Assembly: GCF_019740355.2 (NCBI RefSeq)
Contig: NZ_CP091819.1
Coordinates: 1,736,001-1,800,000 of the forward strand
Length of the DNA stretch: 64,000 nucleotides
Direction: 5' to 3'
Source: Paracrocinitomix mangrovi
Lineage (GTDB): Bacteria > Bacteroidota > Bacteroidia > Flavobacteriales_D > Crocinitomicaceae
The stretch's first letter is position 1; each line of letters begins with the position of its first letter. Below are positions 54,941 to 62,870 of the stretch, in pieces. Under the pieces are notes generated by a model, which saw only the letters and a program-made list of their open reading frames with translations, was not told where the DNA came from and made no database searches. Made by a program: the position numbers and the translations under genes.

Positions 54941-55453
54941 ATGAACACAATGTTTAAGATCATCATTCCTATTATTTGCATCACACTAATCCAAAGTTGT
55001 GGTCAATCTGACAGCCAAACTGAAAGTTCGGAAGAACTTGAAAATCTTCGTTCAGAAAATGAAATATTAAAGGCTGAAATTGATAGTCTAAATTCAATTC
55101 TTGAGAATGAAAAGCTTGAACCCATTGCTTTAAATAACTCTTACAGATTGAATTTAACTGAAGGAGACTCAATTGAATTTTTGTTTGGACTCTTTTACAA
55201 CAGACCAAATTTAGCAAGTACTTTTTATGCCGACATCTTCACAAACCAAGATTCTTTAAAATTAGCGCAAGATGATCCCAACAATTACCAATTTATGTAC
55301 GAAATAGACCTATTAAAAGATGAACCAGTTGCAAGTATTCCTTTGAGCTTTCCTTACATCAATTCAGATTTCTGCGTTGTCGGAGGCGTTATGGAGGTTC
55401 AATCTGCCACAGGCATAAAGTACATTCCACTTCAGTTCAATTTGAACCTATAA
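54941..55453 (+). CDS. Cassette 29: lipoprotein with short coiled coil
   Basis: A 170 aa lipoprotein (TLIQSCGQS). Residues about 28-58 form a heptad-like coil (ELENLRSENEILKAEIDSLN), followed by a beta-rich domain. ATG at 54941. The R'' of this cassette does not match its own start, so the cassette may be a hybrid. Function unknown. Confidence 0.76.
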   Translation: MNTMFKIIIPIICITLIQSCGQSDSQTESSEELENLRSENEILKAEIDSLNSILENEKLEPIALNNSYRLNLTEGDSIEFLFGLFYNRPNLASTFYADIFTNQDSLKLAQDDPNNYQFMYEIDLLKDEPVASIPLSFPYINSDFCVVGGVMEVQSATGIKYIPLQFNLNL

Positions 55454-55470
55454 AAGGAGTAGAAAACTAA

Positions 55471-55691
55471 TGCTAACATAATTAGCTAAAGTTCATGTCC
55501 GAGACTCTGGTCGCGCTCTTCTTGCCCATTACGTGTCCATAATCCGGGCGGCCATCTCCCTATAGCTATCGGGACGGTCGGACAGCCCTTTCTTCGCTGA
55601 AGCGGCTACGCGAAGACAATGCAGAGTACGGGGCTTTTAGCCAGCTCACTTCGCGCCAGCATAAATACCTATCTTTGCTAAAATGTTAGCT
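55471..55691 (+). repeat. attC site 29
   Basis: R'' TGCTAAC (AACTAATGCTAAC) does not pair with the cassette start GTAATGGCTAATT. Core in ATGTTAGC at 55685. 221 bp; the L' box reads TATCTTTG, an exact match to the -7 promoter consensus. Confidence 0.75.
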
Positions 55692-55702
55692 TCCATTGCA
55701 AT

Positions 55703-56062
55703 ATGGCTTTAATTGGACAAAAAAAATATGACCTCTATATCAAATACGGAGAGCTTAAAAGTCTAGATGATTCTAGACAAGCACCACCAAAGGAAGCTGA
55801 CGGAATTTCGCTCGAAGAAATTTCAATTCTTGACGAACTCGAAAGAAATTTATGTACTCTACAGACAGGAATGTATAGCCAGAAACTGGAGTTGGAAATG
55901 CAAGAAGTAATTGACAGACTGAAGCCAAAATTAACTGAGGAAGTATTTCAATTACTTAAGATGCGAGCAGCAAATCCATCAATTTATTCGCCACCTGAGC
56001 GAAAAGGACTGCTAACCAGAATCCGGGAAATGTTTGGTAGAAAACGCCACCTACCATTATAG
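55703..56062 (+). CDS. Cassette 30: small soluble protein, unknown
   Basis: A 119 aa mostly helical protein with LDELERNLCTLQTGMY in the middle and a basic tail (RIREMFGRKRH). ATG at 55703, 18 bp after the core. No family recognised. The frame ends within its own attC. Confidence 0.7.
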   Translation: MALIGQKKYDLYIKYGELKSLDDSRQAPPKEADGISLEEISILDELERNLCTLQTGMYSQKLELEMQEVIDRLKPKLTEEVFQLLKMRAANPSIYSPPERKGLLTRIREMFGRKRHLPL

Positions 56063-56295
56063 TTAAAGCGAACGTCCGACACCTTTGGCCGACACACAAT
56101 GCTCCCTTTGAGGTGTCAAGTATCCGGGTGTCCATCATCAACTTCGCCAAGGCTACGTTGATTCAAAACGGTCGGACGTTTAGGGTTCGGGGGTTTTGCC
56201 AACTCTCCCGATAGCTATCGGGATCGCATTCAATTCAACTACAATTTCATTTTCGTTGAACAAAGTAAATTGCTAGCTTTACCTAAACGTTATAA
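56049..56295 (+). repeat. attC site 30
   Basis: R'' is degenerate (ACCTACC). Core GTT at 56289. 247 bp with the ATCAACTTCGCCAAGG hairpin, the palindrome at 56207-56222 and the type II arm. Confidence 0.72.
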
Positions 56296-56303
56296 ACCAT
56301 TAC

Positions 56304-56828
56304 ATGGCAAGCCAAATCCAACATACAAGTTCATCTAAACTGGAGGAATCTGCCGGACCAGATTACTCATTTTTGAAGAAGCTAATATTAGGCGGAATAG
56401 GCTCCATGAAAATGATCCATATAGAAGGGCTAGAATATATCGACCCGTGCATTGCAAATTCTGAAAGTCCTCAATATTTATCTTTCGAACTAAGACCAAA
56501 TTCTTTAATCGGTCGGACACATGGCAATTCAGGTAAAACCTTTCTTGTAAAAAAAGACGATCTAAAAGTTGTCCTATTTGAGACATTTAAACTGAAAATT
56601 GCCACTCGAAAAGGAATAGTGATTAGACATGAAGCAATAATTGATTTCACTTTTAATTCTGGAAATATAAAACTCTATGTTCCTGGTAATGCTTACAAAT
56701 CTGTTAAGAACTATTTCAGAAAGGACTGGCTCGGAAAAATAACAGAATTCTCCGTAAGCAGCACAGAACCTGAGATATCCTATGAAGCCAGAATTGTAGA
56801 GATAATCGCACGCCTAATTGGTTTGTAG
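56304..56828 (+). CDS. Cassette 31: soluble protein, unknown
   Basis: A 174 aa protein with a disordered, Ser-rich first 20 residues and then a beta-strand-rich body (YLSFELRPNSLIG, VLFETFKLKIATRKG). The strand pattern ending in a helix recalls PH-like domains, but this is a guess. ATG at 56304. Confidence 0.7.
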   Translation: MASQIQHTSSSKLEESAGPDYSFLKKLILGGIGSMKMIHIEGLEYIDPCIANSESPQYLSFELRPNSLIGRTHGNSGKTFLVKKDDLKVVLFETFKLKIATRKGIVIRHEAIIDFTFNSGNIKLYVPGNAYKSVKNYFRKDWLGKITEFSVSSTEPEISYEARIVEIIARLIGL

Positions 56829-56836
56829 AAAACGGT

Positions 56837-56951
56837 TCATAACATAATAGCTAATGTCCGATACTAGGCCCACGCACTTCACGTCGCAATTCAACTACAA
56901 TTTCATTTTCGTTGAACAAAGTAAATTGCTAGCTTTACCCAAACGTTAGCT
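56837..56951 (+). repeat. attC site 31
   Basis: R'' TCATAAC; cassette ends GTTATAAACCATT versus rc GTTATGAACCGTT. Core GTT at 56945. Short type II, 115 bp. Confidence 0.82.
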
Positions 56952-56962
56952 ATAATTGATAT

Positions 56963-57292
56963 ATGTTCTTGATTTTTAAAAACCGAGGAATATTAATTCC
57001 AGTGTATTTCATAGTTACCGCATTAATCGTAGGCTTTGGATCAAAAGCCGTTTACACTTCCTTGTTCAACCCAAATCCACCAGACGAACTATTTCAATTT
57101 GGAATAGGATTATCTTGCTGGATTACTGCTCTGATAACCTTTCTAAATAAAAATGATTATTTCGTAGACAGAAACGGAATAAAGAAAAAAATGGATATTG
57201 AACACTCCTTATTCTTCATCAAAATGGACTATTGGGTGTACATTTTCTTGGTAATCGGTACAATTGTGCTTTTGTTAATCCCATTTGGATAA
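56963..57292 (+). CDS. Cassette 32: small membrane protein
   Basis: A 109 aa protein with three hydrophobic segments (about 10-30, 47-62, 88-107) and a charged loop (NKNDYFVDRNGIKKKMD). No family recognised. ATG at 56963. Confidence 0.7.
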   Translation: MFLIFKNRGILIPVYFIVTALIVGFGSKAVYTSLFNPNPPDELFQFGIGLSCWITALITFLNKNDYFVDRNGIKKKMDIEHSLFFIKMDYWVYIFLVIGTIVLLLIPFG

Positions 57293-57329
57293 ACAAGCTT
57301 CTATGCTAGACATAGTAGGAGTAAAAACT

Positions 57330-57494
57330 ATAGCTTAAGTTCATGTCTGACACCCTGACCACACTTTTCCCTCCCAGTACGCGTAGGCATCCAGGGCTGC
57401 GATATACAGATAGCTATTAGGATCTCACCCAATTCAACTACAATTTCATTTTCGTTGAACAAAGTAAATTGCTAGCTTTAGCCAAACGTTAGCT
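57330..57494 (+). repeat. attC site 32 (damaged)
   Basis: The left end reads AACTATAGCTTAAGTTCATG. The cassette-specific AACTATAGC is there but the TAACAYARTAG part is missing, so R'' and spacer are deleted. Core GTT at 57488. Right half is normal type II. Confidence 0.68.
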
Positions 57495-57512
57495 TTAATT
57501 ACCCAGAACTTA

Positions 57513-58106
57513 ATGGAATTTATCTACTTCACTGATCAACAGCTGCTCCCTGACAAATTAAAAAATGGAATTGCAATCGAAGATAATTATCGTGGTAAGG
57601 GAGTATTATTTCATCCATTGATACGAATACAAGCAATAGCACCTGCCTCAAATGAATTTCCTGAGTTTATTGACGACCAAAACAGATTGAATAATGAAAT
57701 TTCAATCGAAGAACTTTGGCAAGAATTAGGCGCATTAGGACTTAGACAACACAATAAAAAGGTAGCTGGAATTGTATTCTCTTTGGACAATGAAAATTGG
57801 CCTATAAAAGTACACATTGATCTACGCGACAAAGTAGCTCCTATTCTTTCTGAGAAATTGGAAAATTCGAGCCAAAAGGATGTGAAATATGCTCATAAAA
57901 TTTCATTGTCAGAAGCAATCAAGAATATTGGTTCAAAAAAGTATGTAATGGAAAGTTCCTTTCATGTCCAATCGGAAAAGGGGTTATTAGGGCTTATTGA
58001 AAAATTTGAAGAAGCTGGAGGTGGAGTATGGAGTGCCCAATCAATCGACTGCACAATAAATCAAAAAATAAAACCTCAACAGATATTACGCACTGTTGAT
58101 TATTAA
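57513..58106 (+). CDS. Cassette 33: soluble protein, unknown
   Basis: A 197 aa mixed alpha/beta protein: LFHPLIRIQAIAPASNEFPEF, then an ELWQELGALGLR helix and a final GGVWSAQSIDCTI. Not recognised. ATG at 57513. Confidence 0.72.
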   Translation: MEFIYFTDQQLLPDKLKNGIAIEDNYRGKGVLFHPLIRIQAIAPASNEFPEFIDDQNRLNNEISIEELWQELGALGLRQHNKKVAGIVFSLDNENWPIKVHIDLRDKVAPILSEKLENSSQKDVKYAHKISLSEAIKNIGSKKYVMESSFHVQSEKGLLGLIEKFEEAGGGVWSAQSIDCTINQKIKPQQILRTVDY

Positions 58107-58130
58107 TGCCATAAAGGGGTAAAAAACTAA

Positions 58131-58258
58131 TGCTAACACAGTTGCTTACGTCCTCCCTCGGCCAACTCTCCTAATAGCTATCAGGATCGCACGGAAATCA
58201 ACTTCAATTTCATTTTCATTGAACAAAGTAAATTGTTAGTTTTAGGCGAATGTTATGG
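58131..58258 (+). repeat. attC site 33
   Basis: R'' TGCTAAC; cassette ends GTTAGCTTTAATT versus rc GTTAGCATTAGTT. Core in ATGTTATG at 58252. Short type II, 128 bp; the L'' box is partly lost (CAGTTGCTTACG). Confidence 0.75.
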
Positions 58259-58279
58259 TACATTACAATTTGACCTTTG

Positions 58280-58639
58280 ATGATTAATCTAATTGTGATA
58301 AAGACGAATAAGTTAGAAGAATTGAAATCGCAATATGAGGTTTTAGGACTTGATTTTACCTATCACAATCATGGCAATGGACCATTTCATTATTCTACAC
58401 AATTGAACGGAATAGTATTCGAAATATATCCTCTACCACAGAATTTAAAGGAAGCTGACAATACAACTCGACTTGGATTTGAAGTTGATCAAATTTCTAA
58501 ACTCATTTCGAAGCTTGAAAAAATTGGTTGGAAAGTAATTTCTTCACCAAAGGAAAGTGCTTGGGGAATTAGAGCTGTCATTCAGGACTTGGACGAACGG
58601 AAAGTAGAGCTTATTGAAAAACGTACCTTAACACAGTAG
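58280..58639 (+). CDS. Cassette 34: VOC-fold (glyoxalase/bleomycin-resistance-like) protein
   Basis: A 119 aa protein with the beta-alpha-beta-beta-beta pattern of vicinal-oxygen-chelate proteins in two halves: LIVIKTNKLEELKSQYEVLG with FHYSTQLNGIVFEIYP, then TRLGFEVDQISKL with GIRAVIQDLDERKVELIEK. Possible metal ligands are H in FHYS and the Glu residues of FEIY and VELIE. Substrate unknown; relatives include drug-resistance and detoxification proteins. ATG at 58280. Confidence 0.84.
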   Translation: MINLIVIKTNKLEELKSQYEVLGLDFTYHNHGNGPFHYSTQLNGIVFEIYPLPQNLKEADNTTRLGFEVDQISKLISKLEKIGWKVISSPKESAWGIRAVIQDLDERKVELIEKRTLTQ

Positions 58640-58892
58640 GCATAGCACAAGCCCCACACTCTTTCCACGCGCAAAAGTGCCCATTACTTGCCCAAAGTCC
58701 GATCAGCTGCGCAAGGTCGGACAGCCCCTGCTTCGTCAAAGCGGCTACACCAAGACAATAAATAGTACGGGTTTTGGCCACCGCACATCAGACTTTGCTT
58801 CGCTGAAGCTACGCGAAAGCGAAGACGGCATTCAACTACAGCAAAGCTTTCGTTGAACACTGTAAATGCCTAACTTTACCCAAACAATAGCA
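58626..58892 (+). repeat. attC site 34
   Basis: R'' CCTTAAC; cassette start GTTATGGTACATT versus rc GTTAAGGTACGTT. The core is mutated to AAT (58886). 267 bp with two Gly/Arg-codon-like palindromes (CTTCGTCAAAGCGGC and CTTCGCTGAAGC). Confidence 0.72.
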
Positions 58893-58907
58893 ACAATTAA
58901 ACGAATT

Positions 58908-59504
58908 TTGAAAGAAAGAATATTTGCCATTATATTGATCTCATTTTTGAGCATTACTGCCTTCTCACAAGAAGATAAAAAAAGAAAAGTGGCAGAAATT
59001 GATAGTATAATTCACCTTTTCCTCCCAGCAAATTGGTTAACCGTTAACACTGACTCTTCAATACATGTGTATTTTTCTATGAAGGGGCTGTCTTCTTGGG
59101 AATCAAGGGACATACCTGACTCACTTTTAATTATAACGGATAGCTCTTCATACGGTCCCGCGTTTTATTATCAAGTGCGACCTGATTCAATTGTTTCAAA
59201 ATTTTTTTCAGTGAAAAACTTTATGGGGGCTGATAAGAAAAAATTATATAAACTAAACCTTAAAAATTATCAACCAAATAACATTTTGAAAATTGATATT
59301 TACATAGAAAATCAAGATCAAAATAACAATCTTGGATATCAATTTAAAATTGAAACTTCTATGGAACAGTTCAATAGCATCTATTATTTAGATGAGACAT
59401 TTAAACACCCTCATTACGGTGATAAATTAAGCTCTGAACTGATTGTTGAATATAATTGGCTTTATCTTTCATTACGCTTATTTTTAGGTTTTCTTCCTGA
59501 ATAG
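58908..59504 (+). CDS. Cassette 35: secreted protein, unknown
   Basis: A 198 aa protein with signal peptide (FLSITAFSQ) beginning at TTG 58908. A longer frame opens at an ATG inside the preceding attC (58866) and would place a 14-residue leader before the signal peptide. Mature part beta-rich, ending in a hydrophobic LSLRLFLGFLPE. Function unknown. Confidence 0.72.
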   Translation: MKERIFAIILISFLSITAFSQEDKKRKVAEIDSIIHLFLPANWLTVNTDSSIHVYFSMKGLSSWESRDIPDSLLIITDSSSYGPAFYYQVRPDSIVSKFFSVKNFMGADKKKLYKLNLKNYQPNNILKIDIYIENQDQNNNLGYQFKIETSMEQFNSIYYLDETFKHPHYGDKLSSELIVEYNWLYLSLRLFLGFLPE

Positions 59505-59512
59505 AAAACTGT

Positions 59513-59585
59513 TGCTAACACAATAGGTTAAGCTAAGTGCCCACTCTTGGCGAGCGCTCTCGATAACTATAGTCAAACGTTGAAC
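59513..59585 (+). repeat. attC site 35 (shortest)
   Basis: R'' TGCTAAC pairs with the cassette start (AATAGCAACAATT). Core GTT at 59579. Only 73 bp, with L' reduced to ACTATAGTC. Confidence 0.68.
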
Positions 59586-59659
59586 CATTATCAGGTTTGA
59601 CTGTCTAAAACTACAAGTTACCTAAACGGACTTGTTACATCTCTGATAAATAACGAATC

Positions 59660-60202
59660 ATGAAACTAATTCTTTCTGCCTTGCTATTATTTCCTTTAAT
59701 AGCATTTAATCAAATGAATTCTCAGGACTCATTACTAAACAGTCAAGCTCAATGGCTGGCATTTGATTGTTATGATTCTAAAGGATACAGGATATTCTTG
59801 AAATATTCTAATGGACAAGAATCTTATGTCATATATAATTTAGAAGATAAAGATTCCATTGTTAAATACTATTACTCTGGACAAATAGCAACCATAGGCT
59901 TGTATTATGGTTGTCAAAGGGACACCTTATGGTCCACAAACTTTACAGAATTGAAACCTGGAAAAGATATACCAAGTCCCATGGCTAGAGACGGAAAAAC
60001 TGTTAACCCTGATGAATACATTGTAAAAATCGATTCAACGGAGTATGCATATTACACAGGATATCAATTTAGTTACTCACCTATCTATGAAATTACTGTT
60101 TTTAATGAAGAAGAAAAAATCATAGAACGGAAGTGGAAAGGTAGATCTGCGTTCATTGATTTTAAGACAGTGCAACGAGATAGTTACATAAAACCAGAGT
60201 AA
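59660..60202 (+). CDS. Cassette 36: secreted protein, unknown
   Basis: A 180 aa protein with signal peptide (LLFPLIAFNQ). ATG at 59660, with an unusually long leader (about 80 bp) after the core. The mature domain has YYYSGQIATIGLYYG, reminiscent of a single MORN-like strand pair. Function unknown. Confidence 0.72.
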   Translation: MKLILSALLLFPLIAFNQMNSQDSLLNSQAQWLAFDCYDSKGYRIFLKYSNGQESYVIYNLEDKDSIVKYYYSGQIATIGLYYGCQRDTLWSTNFTELKPGKDIPSPMARDGKTVNPDEYIVKIDSTEYAYYTGYQFSYSPIYEITVFNEEEKIIERKWKGRSAFIDFKTVQRDSYIKPE

Positions 60203-60210
60203 AAAACGGT

Positions 60211-60384
60211 TCAAAACATAATAACTAAAACCAACGTCCTACCCTTGGACGGCACGCTTTCGTCCATTACGTGTCCACAGTCCGGGTTACCATCTCCCGA
60301 TAGCTATTGGGATCGCACGCAATTCAACTATAATTTCATTTTCGTTGAACAAAGTAAATTGTTAGTTTTAGGCAAATGATATGC
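60211..60384 (+). repeat. attC site 36
   Basis: R'' TCAAAAC; rc GTTTTGAACCGTT resembles the cassette start GTTGAACCATT with 2 nt lost. The core is mutated to GAT (60378). Type II, 174 bp. Confidence 0.72.
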
Positions 60385-60402
60385 GTCATCACATTTTGAC
60401 AA

Positions 60403-60744
60403 ATGAAATCAGACTTTAACACCACCATTTTTATTAAAACAGCTTCTGACTGGAACCTTGAAAACAAAATAAAGTTTTGCGAGAAATTCCTGTACCAACT
60501 CGCAATAACCAATCGAGCAATTTGGTCTGATGACTCATACTTAAATGAACAAAAAATTGAAATGCTTAAGTGGTCAAATGAATTGAATCACAGAGTTTGG
60601 AACATACTACTTGAACTTAAGCGCGGTGAGGACAAAAATTCAATGACAAGACTGATAGAAAACTTAAAATTCTCTGGTCAACAAGCTGCAGATCTACACG
60701 GTCATTTAGGTGCGAACCTGAAACTTAGTTTTGAAAAAATGTAG
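60403..60744 (+). CDS. Cassette 37: small helical protein, unknown
   Basis: A 113 aa protein, predicted helical, with KIKFCEKFLYQLAI and a conserved-looking SGQQAADLHGHLGANL near the end. ATG at 60403. No family recognised. Confidence 0.7.
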   Translation: MKSDFNTTIFIKTASDWNLENKIKFCEKFLYQLAITNRAIWSDDSYLNEQKIEMLKWSNELNHRVWNILLELKRGEDKNSMTRLIENLKFSGQQAADLHGHLGANLKLSFEKM

Positions 60745-60759
60745 GGGGTAAAAAACCAA

Positions 60760-60897
60760 GCATAACACAGTAAGTACGGCACACGTCCGACACTTTTTGG
60801 TCCACACTCCGGTTTGCTTTCAGGATCTCACCCAATTCTACTACAATTTCATTTTCGTTGAACAAAGTAAATTGTTAGTTTTACTCAAACGTTATGC
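60760..60897 (+). repeat. attC site 37
   Basis: R'' GCATAAC; cassette start GATATGCGTCATC pairs only partly (rc GTTATGCTTGGTT). Core GTT at 60891. Type II, 138 bp. Confidence 0.76.
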
Positions 60898-61229
60898 CTA
60901 GTCAGTTATCTAAATTCCGATATATCTTCATTTTTCAGTGGCTGCTAGTTATTCTGGGCATATCGTTATTCGGACTTCTTCTAATCGGTAAAATATCATT
61001 CGGATACGGACTTGGTGATCTTACTTTTTTAGTTATCATTTTCGGTGCTATTATTACCCAATTGATATTTATGTTCATGCAAAAACGGAAGAAAAATTTA
61101 AAATTGAACCTATTTATTACTGTGCTAATTACTGGGTTTTATTTATTCCTAGTTTATAAGGCTACAGTCGGAAGAGGACCTGAACAAAACTGGGACGGAC
61201 AGATCTTTGTGCAAAGTTCCTCTCACTAA
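60894..61229 (+). CDS. Cassette 38: small membrane protein
   Basis: A 111 aa protein with three hydrophobic segments (about 10-32, 40-61, 70-90), ATG in the core. The C-terminal tail GRGPEQNWDGQIFVQ is soluble. No family recognised. Confidence 0.7.
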   Translation: MPSQLSKFRYIFIFQWLLVILGISLFGLLLIGKISFGYGLGDLTFLVIIFGAIITQLIFMFMQKRKKNLKLNLFITVLITGFYLFLVYKATVGRGPEQNWDGQIFVQSSSH

Positions 61230-61247
61230 AAGTAAGTGAAAGACTGA

Positions 61248-61368
61248 ACCTAACACAGTTATCAAGGCTAACTTCCAACCTTTGGTTATAACCCTTTAAA
61301 ACCCAATTCAACTACAATTTCATTTTCGTTGAACAAAGTAAATTGTTAGTTTTAGGCGAACTTTATGA
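61248..61368 (+). repeat. attC site 38
   Basis: R'' ACCTAAC; cassette start GTTATGCCTAGTC pairs partly. The core is mutated to TTT (61362). Short type II, 121 bp, with the same AT-rich middle as site 17. Confidence 0.74.
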
Positions 61369-61700
61369 GCAATTACGAGAATCACTCTTTATGCATTAAG
61401 GACATACCAAACAGCTGGAATGTTGCCAAAAATGAATGGAGGAATGTTAGCTTATCGGAAGCAATTGCTCAAGACGAATTTTATACCTATTTCTCAGAAG
61501 ATTTGATTCAAGTAACAAACTCAAAATACAAACTTGATCTTGGCTGGTACGGTGAAGAAGACGGTCAATATGTTATCTATTTATTTGATGGACATGATTG
61601 GAATGAATCCCCATGCCTACTTAAATTTGAAAGCAAAGACCAAGAGGAAGTTAGAGCAAAATTTTCCCAGTTGCTTGCCCAATACTCAGAAGTGTTGTAG
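61365..61700 (+). CDS. Cassette 39: small acidic protein, unknown
   Basis: A 111 aa acidic protein, ATG in the core region. KLDLGWYGEEDGQYVIYLF and a Trp-rich HDWNESP give it the look of contact-toxin immunity proteins, but no family is assigned. Confidence 0.7.
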   Translation: MSNYENHSLCIKDIPNSWNVAKNEWRNVSLSEAIAQDEFYTYFSEDLIQVTNSKYKLDLGWYGEEDGQYVIYLFDGHDWNESPCLLKFESKDQEEVRAKFSQLLAQYSEVL

Positions 61701-61708
61701 AAAACTGC

Positions 61709-61883
61709 TCATAATATAGTAAGCCAAGCTTACGTCCGACACTTGTCCATCACTCTTCTCTCCCATTACGTGTCCATAGTCCGGCTTACCATCTCCCGAT
61801 AACTGTCAGAATCGCTCGCAATTCAACTACAATTTCATTTTCGTTGAACAAGGTAAATTGCTAGCTTTGCTCAAACATTATGG
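61709..61883 (+). repeat. attC site 39
   Basis: R'' is TCATAAT; it pairs with the cassette start TTTATGAGCAATT. The core is mutated to ATT (61877). 175 bp; the L' box is TAGCTTTG. Confidence 0.73.
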
Positions 61884-61916
61884 GTACATTGGCATAAATT
61901 GTGCAGACTTCTTATT

Positions 61917-62333
61917 ATGAATCAATTAGCTTCTTTGGTATTTATTGTTTTCTTGGGTGGTTATAGTGTATTCGGACAACAAAATACTGACTGTATTTTA
62001 ATGACAGACAGCATTTTTGATATAGAATATACAATTTTACCAGATGTTGTTCCAGAATATCCAGGTGGTATTAAAGAAATGAATTCTTTTCTCCTCTCTA
62101 ATATTGAATATCCTGAAACTGGAATGTGTGGCATGGGCATGATTTATATCTCATTTTTTGTTTTGAAAGATGGAACAATAACACATATCAAAGTCGAAAA
62201 ATCTTTTGATGATGCAATTGCGCAAGAAGGAGTAAAGGCAATAAAAAAAATGCCTAAATGGTCACCGGGAAAATGTAATGGTAATGCGGTAAACGTTAAA
62301 TACACAATTCCAATAAACATTCACTTTCGTTAA
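61917..62333 (+). CDS. Cassette 40: secreted stand-alone TonB C-terminal domain
   Basis: A 138 aa protein with signal peptide (GGYSVFGQQ) and a TonB C-terminal fold: EYPGGIKEMNSFL, IEYPETG, VLKDGTITHIKV and KKMPKWSPG, parallel to the chromosomal TonB at 9938. There is no membrane anchor or Pro-rich spacer after signal cleavage, so it would float in the periplasm. It could interact with TonB boxes of receptors. ATG at 61917 preferred over GTG 61899. Confidence 0.85.
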   Translation: MNQLASLVFIVFLGGYSVFGQQNTDCILMTDSIFDIEYTILPDVVPEYPGGIKEMNSFLLSNIEYPETGMCGMGMIYISFFVLKDGTITHIKVEKSFDDAIAQEGVKAIKKMPKWSPGKCNGNAVNVKYTIPINIHFR

Positions 62334-62347
62334 GGGTTAAAAACGCA

Positions 62348-62449
62348 CTTTAACATAATAAATTAAGCTAACACATTTAGCACGCAATTCAACTACAATT
62401 TCATTTTCATTGAACAAAATATATTGCTAGCTTTAGTCAAACGTTGTGG
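62348..62449 (+). repeat. attC site 40
   Basis: R'' CTTTAAC does not match the cassette start well. Core GTT at 62443. Short, decayed type II, 102 bp (L'' reads AAATTAAGC). Confidence 0.68.
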
Positions 62450-62456
62450 CAATTAC

Positions 62457-62870
62457 ATGATTAAGTGGGTTAGAATAATAATTTGTGTTTTGGTCGGAAT
62501 TCCTACCATTTACAACTTATCCATGTTCATTTATAATGGACCCTATCATCTTCCTTTAAGGATAATATTACCTGTACTTTGTTTAGTTGCTCTTTTTGTA
62601 AAACGAAAGGAATTTAGATATGTCCTGATCGGACTATCATTAATCGGAATTGGCGCATTCATTTATACCGACTTCTTTGCTCCAAAAAGTGCTAGTATTT
62701 CAGGGTTTTACTTTACTCATGCCATTCTGTATGATTTAGGAATAGAACAAAAGAGCTTTGTGTGGTATTCTGTTATACTTGTTCCAGTACTAACTTATCC
62801 TATGCTTTTAATTGCAGCTGTATCTCATTCTGCAAGGAAGTATTATGGGGAAAAACTGTGCATAACATAA
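62457..62870 (+). CDS. Cassette 41: membrane protein, unknown
   Basis: A 137 aa protein with four hydrophobic segments and basic C-terminus. ATG at 62457 is used; a longer frame begins in the attC. The frame ends in the attC R'' region (GEKLCIT). No family recognised. Confidence 0.7.
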   Translation: MIKWVRIIICVLVGIPTIYNLSMFIYNGPYHLPLRIILPVLCLVALFVKRKEFRYVLIGLSLIGIGAFIYTDFFAPKSASISGFYFTHAILYDLGIEQKSFVWYSVILVPVLTYPMLLIAAVSHSARKYYGEKLCIT

